NCBI RefSeq assembly: GCF_907164915.1
Contig: NC_061868.1
Span: 24,051,819-24,115,818, forward strand
Reading direction: 5' to 3'
DNA: 64,000 nt
Source: Impatiens glandulifera
Lineage: Eukaryota > Streptophyta > Magnoliopsida > Ericales > Balsaminaceae
A program made the translations under genes and the position numbers. Numbering within the stretch: the stretch's first letter is position 1; each line of letters begins with the position of its first letter. Shown piece after piece: positions 54,245-64,000 of the stretch. A model generated the notes under the pieces. That model ran no database searches. It saw nothing but the letters and a program-made list of their open reading frames with translations, and was not told the origin of the DNA.

Positions 54245-54572
54245 GGGCTCACTTTTCTTAAACTATGTTTATTTCAGTGTCTATATAATATTTTCGGTTA
54301 TTTATATATATATATAAAGCTATTTTTGAAACCGACCTATACTTGCATCTCTACATGGTTTTGATAATTTTAAATAAAATAATCAAAAAGGGAGAAATTG
54401 ATAAGATGAAAGATAATAAAACTTCCAAAATTTTTCTCAAAGTTATTCCAAATTTTTCGAAAAATTCTCCCAAGTCAGTTTCAAAAACTCCGGTCAAACA
54501 AAGAACCGGACTACGTTTGCAAATTTACCTAGTTTTGATAATTTTAAATAAAATAATCAAAAAAGGAGAAAT
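54245..54572 (+). other. Copia 3' untranslated region with duplicated polypurine tract
   Basis: TTTTGATAATTTTAAATAAA...AATCAAAAA(A/G)GGAGAAATTG occurs twice (54358-54400 and 54532-54574, offset 174 bp). Only the second purine tract (54559-54572) abuts the LTR; the first is followed by ATAAGATG. Confidence 0.8.
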
Positions 54573-55606
54573 TGTTAGATAAAATTAGACCGGTTCAAAA
54601 AACTTAACATAAATAAATCTTCCATGCAGGAACAAGGAACCGGACCGGTCAAACAAATGAACCGGCTAAGAAGATTAACCGGTCAAGATAGTAAACCGAC
54701 TAGGAACATTCGGAACATGACCGCACAAAGAAAGAATCGGCCAAATCTAAAAACCGGAAACACCAGACATCCGATCAGCTAGAAGGCAAAGGAATAACCG
54801 GAAGATGTCCGGTTAAACCAACTACACCGGAAATCATCCGGTGAAAAGCCAAATAACCGGCCAGCACAAGAAGTTACTTTGGGTATCTGTTGAGAATGAT
54901 ACCAAAGGAACAGACTGAACATTTCCATATCCATACAAGTCTGAGGAAAGTCTGCAGGCTGCAGAAGACAGTACTACAGGATCTTTCTACTTTCAAGATA
55001 AATCAGAGGCAATCTTCCAAGTACAGACAACTGTCTAACCAACAGTTACCACATTGAGTAAAAGACAAACCTAGCAGGTTTGTCTTACACACCGGAAGAA
55101 CAGACTGCAAAATCTGCAGAGTTGACCGCCAGGTCTGAAAAGATGACCGCAGAGTCTGAATCACTGAACCTCTGCTCAGCCAATCAGATTCAAGAAAGTG
55201 AAATATGACCGTTGACATATTTCACCTATAAAAGGAGTAGATGAAGAAGAGTTCAAGTGGGACACAAGAGATTTTAAGTGGGACACAAGTGACACAGCGA
55301 GCAATTAATTTACAAGTGATAAGATTGTGTTCTCTCTCTAGAAAAAGCCTAAGTGCTAAAGTTGAAGTGTGTATTTTACAATTTCGGTGTAAATTGTAAG
55401 TGTGTTATCGAGCAGGAAATAAGTCTCGATCGGATTGTATTTGTATTTCTTAGTGAATATCCCTCTCGCGGTTTCGAGAGGAAGGGGTGACGTAGGAGTT
55501 TTATCTCCGAACATCTATAAAACCTGTCTTGTTATTTACTTTCTGCTGGTTTTACATTCTAACCGACCCATTCTAACCGATCCACACCTTTTTAACCGAA
55601 TCCCAG
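54573..55606 (+). repeat. 3' LTR of Sirevirus-like element, 3' truncated
   Basis: Matches 42258-43290 to AACCGA near 55606, then changes to minus-strand Ogre RT sequence. It lacks about the last 240 bp, including the TTGAAC/GTTCAA stem and the CTAACA end. Confidence 0.9.
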
Positions 55607-56448
55607 TTGCATGATGAGAAAGTCTAACATCTTTCCTGTTTTTACTCCGAATGTACAATTCTTTAGGTTGAGTGTAAGTTGGAACTTCATGATGTGTTGT
55701 AGAAACTTTTTGATATTCTATATGTGTCCTTCTCGATCTTACGATTTAACGATCATGTCGTCTATGTAGACTTCTACTTACTTGTGGATCATGTCCTGTA
55801 TGATCATTGTAGTTGTTCTCTGGAACGTTGCACTTGCATTCTTCAACCAAAAAGGCATGTCTCTATAGAAGAATGTACTAACTTCTGTGAAGAATGTCGT
55901 CTTCTAGTTGTCTTCTAAAGTCATCAACATTTGGTTGTATACTGAGAATCCACCTATAAATGAGAGTAATTGATGTCATATTGCATGATTAACCAACACA
56001 TAGATGTGTGACAATTCAAAGTTATGCTTGGGACTAGTTTTGTTGAGATCTCAATAGTCAACGCACACTCAGATCTTTTCATCTTTCTTCGCGACTAGGA
56101 CTACGTTGGCAACCCATTATGGATAGTCTACAACCTCAAGGAATCCTACATCGAGTTGCTTTTAGACTTCCTCATTGATCTTCTCTAGATGTCTACTTGA
56201 ATTCTTTGTAGCTTCTGTTTCACCAGGTTAGCATCCTTTTACAAGGATATTTGATGTTGAGTAGTTTAAGGATCTCTACCTATACCTATCATATCTTTAT
56301 AAGACCAAGCAAACACATCTTTGTTTATCTTTAAAAGTTTAGTTAGATTTTCTCGTTCTTGATTGTTTGAAATTTTAGCAATTAAAATAATTTGAGGATC
56401 TTTTTCAGTGTTAAGATTTATTTCAATTGTTTCCTTTATAGTGGACAC
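55607..56448 (-). pseudogene. Ogre reverse transcriptase relic
   Basis: Starts TIKETIEINLNTEKDPQIILIA...VFAWSYKDMIG, matching the RT entry at 8040-8190. Further left, out of frame, YIDDMIVK-like and NLKNCTFGVKTGKMLDFLI are readable to 55607. Confidence 0.75.
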
Positions 56449-57192
56449 ATCTTCCTCTTACTTATCCAGATTGTGTTTAATTTCGTAAGTCATTTCTAAT
56501 TCAAAAGTTTTGTTAAATGACATGTAATCAAAAAACATCTTATTTGTTATTTATAGCATTGTACGAAATGTCAAGTGAGTTAGAGTTCAAGATTATTTCA
56601 GGATGCGAAATATTTCCCAATTATTGTTTTAGAGATAGTGTTTTAAATTTAATAGTCTTTAGAATAAAGAGTGTTCCTAATGCCTAGGGATTGTTTCGTC
56701 AAATATGGATCTTATTCTTCTCTTTAAATGACATCGTCATAATCTGAATCTGCCTAGTTAATTCTTCTAGTCTGAATGGCTCTAAAAGGGCTTGTTCGTG
56801 CACCATCTTTAGAATTGTCTTTTGATCTTGGTTCACATTCATGGAAAATCTCGTGCATTCCCTCCATCTTATATTTTCAATCGTTAATTTCCCCTTGATC
56901 ATATAAAAAAAATGGTTTAGATAAGAAAATATTTAGAATTGATATCCAAACCTAGTAATCGATGTTTTGTGGCTCGATGGATGAAAGACTCTAGAATTTG
57001 AAATAAGGAAGGGCTTCTGCCTCTTTTACGAGCTGTCTTTTTATGGTGAGTGGGATCGGAATATAAGCATTGGCTATTTTACCTCTTCATTCTTCATTAA
57101 ACATAGATGACTTGTAAACCATACCGCGATGAATCTTGTTTACAACCATCTTCACTAGTAACGGAATTCATGTAGCTTGAGGACCTAAACTA

Positions 57193-57792
57193 TTACACAG
57201 AAAGTAATTCATCTTGTTCATCATAGAGTGTAGTAACAGAATAGTAATTGAATACTAGTATCTTGTATGGATTGCTACCTATTTGTGAAATCATACCAAT
57301 TATGAGATCGCTAAAGTGCACTTCCTCAGATATAGCATGTGTTGAACTCGTACCTATAGTAACATATGACTCTCCATTTATTTTGATATTCTTCCCTTGG
57401 AAAAAAACAACGAACCTTCTGATATAGAGTCGACGCAACTTCCTTAATCTAATACAACCACGGTCTACGTAGAATAATGTTGTACAATGGCTTCATGTCT
57501 ATCACGATGAACTCGGCATATAACGAAATCCAAACTATCTTTACTATTGTCTTGAACTATCCATGATATCTTTCTTCACGCTTTCGAACGTGTGAACACA
57601 AAAGTCTGATGGTATAATTTTCTCCTTGAGTAGCCCGATTTTCTCTAAAGTCCTCCATGGACAAAAGTTAATTCCTGAACTGTTGTCCACCAAATCTATA
57701 AGAGCAGTTTTTCCTTCTATGCTCACATAAATGTACAAGGTTTTATAGTGATTTTCGCTTAATGGAGGTAAGTATGAATCGTCGAATGCCAC
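57193..57792 (-). pseudogene. Ogre protease relic
   Basis: YKTLYIYVSIEGKTALIDLVDNSSGINFCPWRTLEKI matches the protease at 6790-6890 (LIDNGSELNICPWKTL), with an extra residue in the active-site loop. The stretch 57193-57438 continues after a frame break (ITIEGE-like KINGESYVTIGTSSTH). Confidence 0.75.
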
Positions 57793-59128
57793 CTTGGGTT
57801 ATGTTTCTATGCCGCGCATCATCCTCACTAAATGCTTTGGAGAAGTATTCACTAAAATATTGGCCTAAGACAATTCATTTAACACAACTTGATGAAGCTC
57901 GATGGAGTACATGAGTAAATCCAAAATAGATATGTTGGCATTCATCTTTCTAATCTGAGTTAATAGGTTATCCTTATCATTTTTTTGCATGAGGCGTATC
58001 AACTTCTTTGTTCTTTACCTTGTTAATTTATGTGGGTTTCTCGAAAGACATTGTCTTCTTAAACGTTGCATGATAGTTAGTCCTTTTTTGAATTGCAAAA
58101 ATCTCTACATCTTTATTCACAATCCAGAAATCATTTGAGTTTTCAACAGTCTTGGCCTCAATACCTTGGGCCCACCAATCATTTGAGTTTTCAACCGTCT
58201 GAGTTGGCTTCATTTCCCACCAATTATTAACCAAATTTGTACTGTCTTGAATCAAAATTTTTTCCTACCAATTGTCTGGATTAAATTCTTTAAAATCGCA
58301 CAAGTCAAAAGTGGTAATCATCCAATTATCATTCCCAATAAGTTCTAACACATATATAATCAGGTTCACCTATTCATCTAGCTCAACTAGGTTGACATCA
58401 TATGCCGAAATAACTTTGTTGTCAGTGAGGTCTTGGATATTATGCTTCAAAGCAAAGCAAAACTATGTAGAGTGCATTTTGGCTTGGTGATATTCATACT
58501 ATATGTGCACAAACTTTCTTTTCGATTATTTACTCAATAATGATGTTAACACTTCAATTAACTTCCTTTTTAATAAGAATTATGTGGCCTGAGAGTTTGA
58601 CATCCCTAGATCATTGAATATCCTACGTGGTGGAGCAATAGTAGAAATCACCTATGGTGATTGTTATTGAACTTTCTTGAGTTGGACAAATTATCTTGGA
58701 GGGCGTCCTAACCCATTATTCTTGATCTCCCAAACACTCGAGATATGAATGGATTCCAACTTCTTTTTGAAATTGTTGAATCTAGAAGTATCTTGGACAA
58801 CTTTCTTGACTTCCTCTACTTCATTTATTAAAGCGTCATCATACCCCTTTCCAACACTAGTCACATCTTCTAAGAAATGGAATTTTGGTCCTTATAGCTT
58901 ATTTTATATTGCACGTTCATATTAATGTACAACATGTCTATTTGTTCTTCTTAACTAGGAAAATTCATCTAACTCTAACGCAACATATTTATACCTATTT
59001 GTGCAGCTCTTAAAAGTCTCGTTCGGACCTTGGCGAATTTGATGTGGCTTCCTCTCTAGCTTTTTGATCTTCACGAACATAGAAAATTGATTGATAAACA
59101 CTTTTGAAAACTCTTCCACTATCTAGTA

Positions 59129-59400
59129 TTAGGAATTTTTTTGATCAGTGTGCCACTCAATAGCAGTATATGCCAAGTACCTAAGGAATATTTGAGTCAT
59201 TGTGACCCCATCTAGTTTGTATGGCATCATATTCATTATATACTCGTTCATGAAGGCCGATGGGTCCTTCTTTCCCATGTACATAGGCATATTGCGTAAT
59301 TTCAAACCATGAGGTAAAAAAGTGGTCTTTGTTGCTTCCATGTTGTACCTTCATGTTTCTTTGGATCTAGATATGCCTCTATTGGATCGCTCAACCACTT
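59129..59400 (-). pseudogene. Ogre gag relic
   Basis: FLPHGLKLRNMPMYMGKKDPSAFMNEY aligns with IPFGIKLPSLSKYVGKTDPTAF of the gag at 5310-5390. Confidence 0.7.
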
Positions 59401-59619
59401 CAGACTATTAGCTTGTATTTTCTTTATCTGACTCATCAATTCTTCATGATCTTGAGATTTTTCTAAGCTTGATTCAGCATGTCATTCATGGATCATGATG
59501 ACTTCCTGTTGAGTCGTACCCCTTCCCGAGATCTCTTGTTAATCACTTTAACATCGACAACATGCTCTACTGCTGCCTCTTTTCCCTTTTGGAGTTTTTT
59601 TATCCATGCCAATTGTCTC

Positions 59620-61317
59620 TGATAGGGTCGACTTTATCGATAGAGACGGGGGTCTGGTTATTGATGAAGGCTTATGAAAAACGGTTTGAAAGAATTCTGG
59701 TTAAGGATTTGATTCACTTTCTATTCTACGCAAACTCTTATAAACACTTGAAACAGAATCAAGGAGGAAATGTTTACTTGGGTTTGAAGCTCAAGATGAA
59801 CAATGATAAGATGATAGAAATGAAAGAACACAACAGTTTGTTTATGGATGTTCAGAGAAACTCTCCTACGTCACCCCTTCTTCAAACCATCGGAAGGATT
59901 CATTATAATATTATTAGAATCAAATACAGTTTGCACACACTTAGCTCACTATTGAACAGAACACACTCTGTTCAATTTACAAGATGAAGAATATCACTTA
60001 ACTAATGGTGTTTTTGATTCTAGCTCTCTCTTGATTCACACACAGTACAATCAGGAAAGCAGTTTCACAGTTTTAATATTTAAAGGCTTGAATTCAGTAA
60101 GCAAGATGATCAAATGATTTCTCTCTCAGATAGATCTTTCTTAGTTGATCGAAAATTTCTGGCTATTTGTCTATTGTCCTTGAGATTTGATAAATACTGA
60201 GTAGAGACTAACGGTCGAATCTTTAGAATGATACGTGGCACTCTTCCATTGGAAAGACTCCATTATACACAATAGGTTATGAGCACAAGGATCGTGGCCG
60301 TACAACAACTGGTAGTGCGCCGAATATTCCATCAGGGATGTACCTGCAAAACAAGTAATATGAGTAAAATTCTCTTACGTGGCATTCTTTGGTTGGTTGC
60401 ATATAGCTGTTGTATTAATCTTCACTAGAAAGTGGAGCAAGAGTAGAGTACAGCTATAGTACGTAGGTAGGCGGGTGCTAGCTTCAAGCATACTACTTAA
60501 GCTGAGCATTAGACGTATTTCAGTTAGACGACCTCGTCTAATAGAATCAAACATCCCCGTCTAAGAGCAAAATCCATTAGACCGCCTGGTCTAATGGGAT
60601 TAGACTTACGTCTAATTACAATCACTTCAGACTAATCTGAAGGAGTTAGACTTACGTCTAACTTTCATTAATTAGACTACACGTCTAATTATTCACTAAC
60701 CATTAGACTGCACGTCTAACTCCACTGAGTTAGACAGCACGTCTAATTCCGGTTCTACGTCATACTTGTTTGAAGGAGTTAGACTTACGTCTAACCTTCA
60801 CTAATTAGACTACACGTCTAATTATTCACAATCCAATAGACTGCACGTCTAACTCTGCTGTGTTAGACTGTACGTCTAATGCCACATACATTAGACTGCA
60901 CGTCTAACTACACTGAGTTAGACTGCACGTCTAATTCCGTATACATTAGACTACACGTCTAACTCCACCGAGTTAGACTACACGTCTAATTCCGTATACA
61001 TTAAACTACACGTCTAACTCCACTGAGTTAGACTACACGTCTAATTCCGTATACATTAGACTGCACGTCTAACTCCACTAAGTTAGACTGTACGTCTAAT
61101 TCTGTATACATTAGACTGTACGTCTAACTCCACTGAGTTAGACTGAACGTCTAATTCTGTGCATCTAATGCCAAATCGGTCTAATGAGCCTCATTAGAGC
61201 CAAGTCTCATGAAATATGATTTCGATACACTTGCATCAAAGGGAATAAATCATTTTATCATCAAAATCCCAATAGTCAAATTATTTCAACACATAGTCAA
61301 AATAATTTGACCCAACA
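59620..61317 (-). repeat. Copia 3' LTR with palindromic minisatellite, minus strand
   Basis: Minus strand TGTTGGGTCAAAT...CCTATCA, 1698 bp. The conserved GTGACGTAGGAG motif is at 59841-59883 and the array at 60515-61170. It abuts the Ogre relic on the left. Confidence 0.88.
60515..61170 (-). repeat. Palindromic minisatellite array, third copy
   Basis: About 20 units of TTAGACTGCACGTCTAA type alternating between GTTAGAC/GTCTAAC and ATTAGAC/GTCTAAT arms, here with spacer TCCACTGA or TCCGTATACA. Also CTTCAGACTAATCTGAAG near 60627. Confidence 0.9.
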
Positions 61318-61620
61318 ATTTCCCTCTTTTTGATGATGAAATTGAAAACCTACATAAATGTACCAAAATATGCATTCATCATATAATTAAACAAAATCCT
61401 ATTTGCATGCAGATAAAACATTCACAATATCAAAATCAGATAAATTATAAAGGAGTGTTTTCAGAAGAAACACACAAAACGTTGTTCAATGTAACCAAAA
61501 TAAGTTCACACCAGAAACATTCATCAAAATATTCAAAAACAATTTCAGCAATAGATTTCTATTCTAGTCTTCTTCTTCTCCTTCTTCCTAATTTTTTCAC
61601 TTGAAAGGATGATCTTCAAC
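61318..61620 (-). other. Polypurine tract and 3' untranslated region
   Basis: Minus strand AAAAAGAGGGAAAT (61318-61331) next to the LTR; the remainder is AT-rich without a gene. Confidence 0.7.
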
Positions 61621-62379
61621 CTAGGAGGTCTTTAAGACTGCGGTTAGAGGAGGGTTGGAGACATCTCTCTTTCTTTTCTTGGTCTTAAGCTTCTTCACCC
61701 CAAGAACGTATTCGACAACCTTCTAATAGTTCATAATTTTGGAGAGAAGATAAAAGCTTTTACCCGGTTGCTCCAAAAGAAAATAGAGAAAGGCGCTGAA
61801 AAGACCGTCAAAACCAAAAATTGTTTTTCGGGCAACAACCATTCTTACCAGATTTCCAAAGAGGAAGCTTGTCCAGTTGACTGGCAAACCCCTTGTGATA
61901 GCCACCATTATCTCGAAGACTTTGGAACAGAAGTGGTATGAAGACTCTTTAGCGAGAAGAGATTTGGAGATGATTTCACTTAAAAGAGCAAATTCATCTT
62001 TCAGAAGATTTTTCTTTCCATAGATGTCCATTTGAGGAGAATCAGAGAAGACTTTCATCATTGTAAACATGATTTCAGGAGGAGATCGAGGAAATTCCTA
62101 AATACCTGTAGAGGGAAGTTGAAAGAACATACCGAAAGACTCTTCGGTGATGCAGATCATTTGGCACATGACAACCCCAACGACGATTTTGTCTTGATAA
62201 AAGCCAGCGGTTTCGAAAAATTCTCGGACCAACTGTTCGTGATAGAGTTCATGAGGAGTTAGGAACTTTCTCAGCCTGGAGACTTTTAGAGATTCAAACA
62301 TCTTGTGCATGCCCAGAGATTTTAGCGTGGATACGGATTTGAAATCCACTTGAATCGATTTTGGACGGAAAAGAGACAT
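61621..62379 (-). pseudogene. Copia accessory ORF (short form), two stops
   Basis: Start at the ATG at 62379 (MSLFRPKSIQVDFKSV), aligned with ORF A (MSQFSNIFQVDFRSV). Blocks: LVREFFETAGF, TEESFGMFFQLPSTG, LLSEIISKSLLAKESSYHFCSK, TRGLPVNWTSFLFGNLV. TAG codons at 62098 and 61723 interrupt an otherwise single frame, which ends KKRKRDVSNPPLTAVLKTS* at 61621, the same ending as at 24590. The short basic end replaces the long coiled-coil tail of ORF C. Confidence 0.78.
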
Positions 62380-63132
62380 TTTGACTTGATGAACAATATC
62401 TTAGTCGATTCGAATTCTAGAGAGAGAGATGGATTTCGAAGAATTCTTATCTTTAGAATGAATAATTCAATAATTATATGGGTCTAATCATGTAAAGAAT
62501 AACTAATGAATACTCCTACCGTCAAGAACTCAAATGTCTATTCCCAATAAACGCATCATTTAATATTAGCATGAAACCAAACAGTTAATACTAAATGTAC
62601 AAGCAAAAGTTGTCAGAAATATTAGTCATTCCTTATATATTGAGAGACACGTGTCTTCAATTCTTTTGAGGAATGACTGATTTTATTTTATGCGGGAAAA
62701 TGAGCAAAAACATAAGCAAAGGACAACTGTCCAAATAGTTAGAAGCTGAAGAGTCTAATTACACCAGTAGTTAGACGTTTATTTCCTATTCACATTTTCA
62801 ACTTCCTTTTGAAAATTAGTCTATTAGACGTATAAGTCTAAGTATGCAATAACATCACTTGAGACACGCGTGTCTGGTTAGACGTGAGCATCCTCTTGCT
62901 CATGACGTAGAAACGTCCAACGTCTATTAGACGTATCCGTCTAACCATGCAAGTTAAAATAACTATGACAACGATTCCAAAGGAAGATTAAACTGCTAAA
63001 GTAGACGTATGTCTAAGTAGTTGTGTTTCTCAAACCCTGAATCCTTAGGACAAATTAAGACCTCTGTCTTTCATGTCTGTTCAATTGCGTTTTGAATAAT
63101 AAGTTCTCCCTCAATTTGTGCACGTAACCACA
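62380..63132 (-). promoter_or_regulatory. Spacer with G-box, TATA box and palindromes
   Basis: Between pol and the accessory ORF. The G-box palindrome GACACGTGTC (62646-62655) and minus-strand ATATATAAGG (62631-62640) lie in promoter order for the ORF at 62379. Palindromes like TTAGACgtataaGTCTAA (about 62824) and TTAGACGTATCCGTCTAA (about 62927) echo the LTR array. Confidence 0.55.
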
Positions 63133-64000
63133 TCAATCAAGATCTACAAGACCTAACATGTTTCTAAAATGAGAAAACATAGCTTCCGGTAGGGGTTTCG
63201 TGAAAATGTCTGCAGTTTGTTGATCTGTAGAAACATGTTCAAGACAAATCTGCTTATGATTGACGTGTTCTCGGATGAAGTGATATCTTATTTCAATATG
63301 CTTTGTCCGAGAATGCAGAACTGGATTGTAAGTGATTGTGATAGCACTTGTGTTATCGTAGAAAATTGAAGATTCATTAGCCTCAATCCCATAGTCTCTA
63401 AGTTGTTGTTGAATCCACAGAACTTGAGAGCAACAACTGCCAGCTGCAAGATACTCTGCTTCAACTGTAGATGTGGCGACTGACGTCTGCTTCTTGCTGA
63501 ACCATGAAATTAGACGATCTCCAAGGAACTGGCAAGTTCCACTTGTGTTATTTCTATCAATTTTGCACCCTGCATAATCTACATCTGAGAAACTAGTTAA
63601 ATTAAAACTGGAATCCTTCGGATACCACAGTCCCACATTTTGAGTTCCCTTTAAGTATTTAAGAATACGTTTAGTAGCAGTAAAGTGAGAGAGTTTAGGA
63701 TCAGCCTGAAATCTGCCACAAACACCAACATCAAATTGAATGTCTGGCCTGCTAGAAGTAACATACAACAAGGATCCGATGAGTCCTCTATATGCTGTTA
63801 CATCAAAACTTTGGCCACCTTCATCTTTATCCAGTTTACTAGAAGAACTCATTGGAGTAGATGCTGTAGAACAGTTCTCCAAACCAAACTTCTTTAGCAG
63901 TTCTTTGGTGTATTTGGCCTAGTTGATAAGGGTTCCATTTTCTAACTGACGGACTTGAAGCCCAAGGAAGAATGTTAACTCTCCCATCATACTCATTTCA
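63133..64000 (-). pseudogene. pol: Copia RT end and RNase H, cut by window edge
   Basis: From the window edge: [26 protein letters not shown], then TAG at 63919-63921 (the sister copy reads Gln: [11 protein letters not shown]), [12 protein letters not shown], then RNase H with SFSDVDYAGCKIDRNNTSG, VEAEYLAAGSC, DNTSAITI and ADIFTKPLPEAMF, ending at 63133. Closely related to 47730-48600 of the + strand element. Confidence 0.88.

Larger units (their letters stand above)
42258..55606 (+). mobile_element. Sirevirus-like copia element with three accessory ORFs
   Basis: LTR ends TGTTAG/CTAACA, tRNA-Met PBS, gag, protease, integrase, RT, RNase H, then three tandem related ORFs, a duplicated polypurine tract and a 3' LTR truncated at 55606. 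A post-pol ORF and repeated purine tracts fit Sireviruses. The LTRs differ at about two dozen of about 1040 sites by eye. Several nonsense and frameshift changes make it non-autonomous. It lies in a minus-strand Ogre relic; about 480 bp of that relic and about 240 bp of the LTR are missing at the right junction. Confidence 0.92.
55607..59619 (-). mobile_element. Minus-strand Ogre/Tat relic, gag to RT
   Basis: Degraded element in the order gag (about 59400-59129), protease (57792-57193) and RT (56448-55607), reading right to left. It is closely similar in plan to the element at 1-17595 but far older, with stops throughout. The 3' part is at 41866-42257, beyond the copia insertion; the 5' end is cut at 59619 by another copia element. 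Confidence 0.82.
59620..64000 (-). mobile_element. Minus-strand copia element with accessory ORF, runs off the window
   Basis: From left to right: 3' LTR (59620-61317), polypurine tract, accessory ORF, spacer and the RNase H/RT end. It belongs to the same family as the LTRs at 23092 and 24888. Confidence 0.88.

Noticed and set aside
59562..59987. 141-codon + strand frame
   Set aside because: It runs across the boundary between the Ogre relic and a minus-strand copia LTR, so it cannot be one old gene.

Overview
The window is a retrotransposon-packed stretch of a dicot-like plant nuclear genome. The one recognisable host gene is a two-exon gene for the plant-specific 60S acidic ribosomal protein P3 (36208-36741). 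Nearly everything else is LTR retrotransposon sequence in nested layers. It includes Ty3/gypsy elements of the Tat/Ogre type, one chromovirus, several Ty1/copia elements of Sirevirus type, a solo LTR, a PIF/Harbinger-like MITE and older relics. The species cannot be named from the sequence.

Layout. 1-17595: a nearly complete + strand Ogre/Tat element whose 5' LTR is cut by the window edge. It has a PBS, two tandem paralogous ORF1 genes, gag, protease with a G-patch-like motif, RT/RNase H, a second RNase H, integrase, a 3 kb repeat- and hairpin-rich 3' region and a 3' LTR of about 3.3 kb. 17596-19782: copia LTR pieces in inverted orientation around a minus-strand gag. 19783-22829: a broken copia accessory ORF. 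23092-26488: two copia LTRs filled with palindromic minisatellites, separated by about 0.6 kb of internal sequence. 27532-34615: a minus-strand chromovirus with both LTRs; its gag is split by a 1588-bp solo copia LTR that has a perfect 5-bp target duplication (GGGCC). 34702-35505: a MITE with TTA duplications. 36108-36741: the P3 gene and its proximal promoter. 36742-42257: AT-rich sequence, a copia 3' LTR and degenerate Ogre LTR and RNase H relics. 42258-55606: a nearly complete + strand Sirevirus-like copia element with an extra block of three tandem, mutually related accessory ORFs after pol. It sits inside a minus-strand Ogre relic that resumes at 55607-59619. 59620-64000: a minus-strand copia element (3' LTR, accessory ORF, RNase H and end of RT) that runs off the window.

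How the parts relate. All large elements carry disabling mutations: nonsense codons (often a Trp or Gln codon turned to stop), frameshifts and lost catalytic residues. Even so, the two biggest elements have LTR pairs that differ by only roughly 2% by eye. Two themes recur. First, accessory genes are duplicated in tandem in both superfamilies: ORF1 twice in the Ogre, and the post-pol ORF three times in the copia element, where each copy has its own TATA box. Second, non-coding parts hold many short inverted repeats whose arms change together while the loop is kept. These occur in the Ogre 3' region, in copia U3 minisatellites and in a copia R/U5 stem-loop, and suggest selection on folded DNA or RNA.
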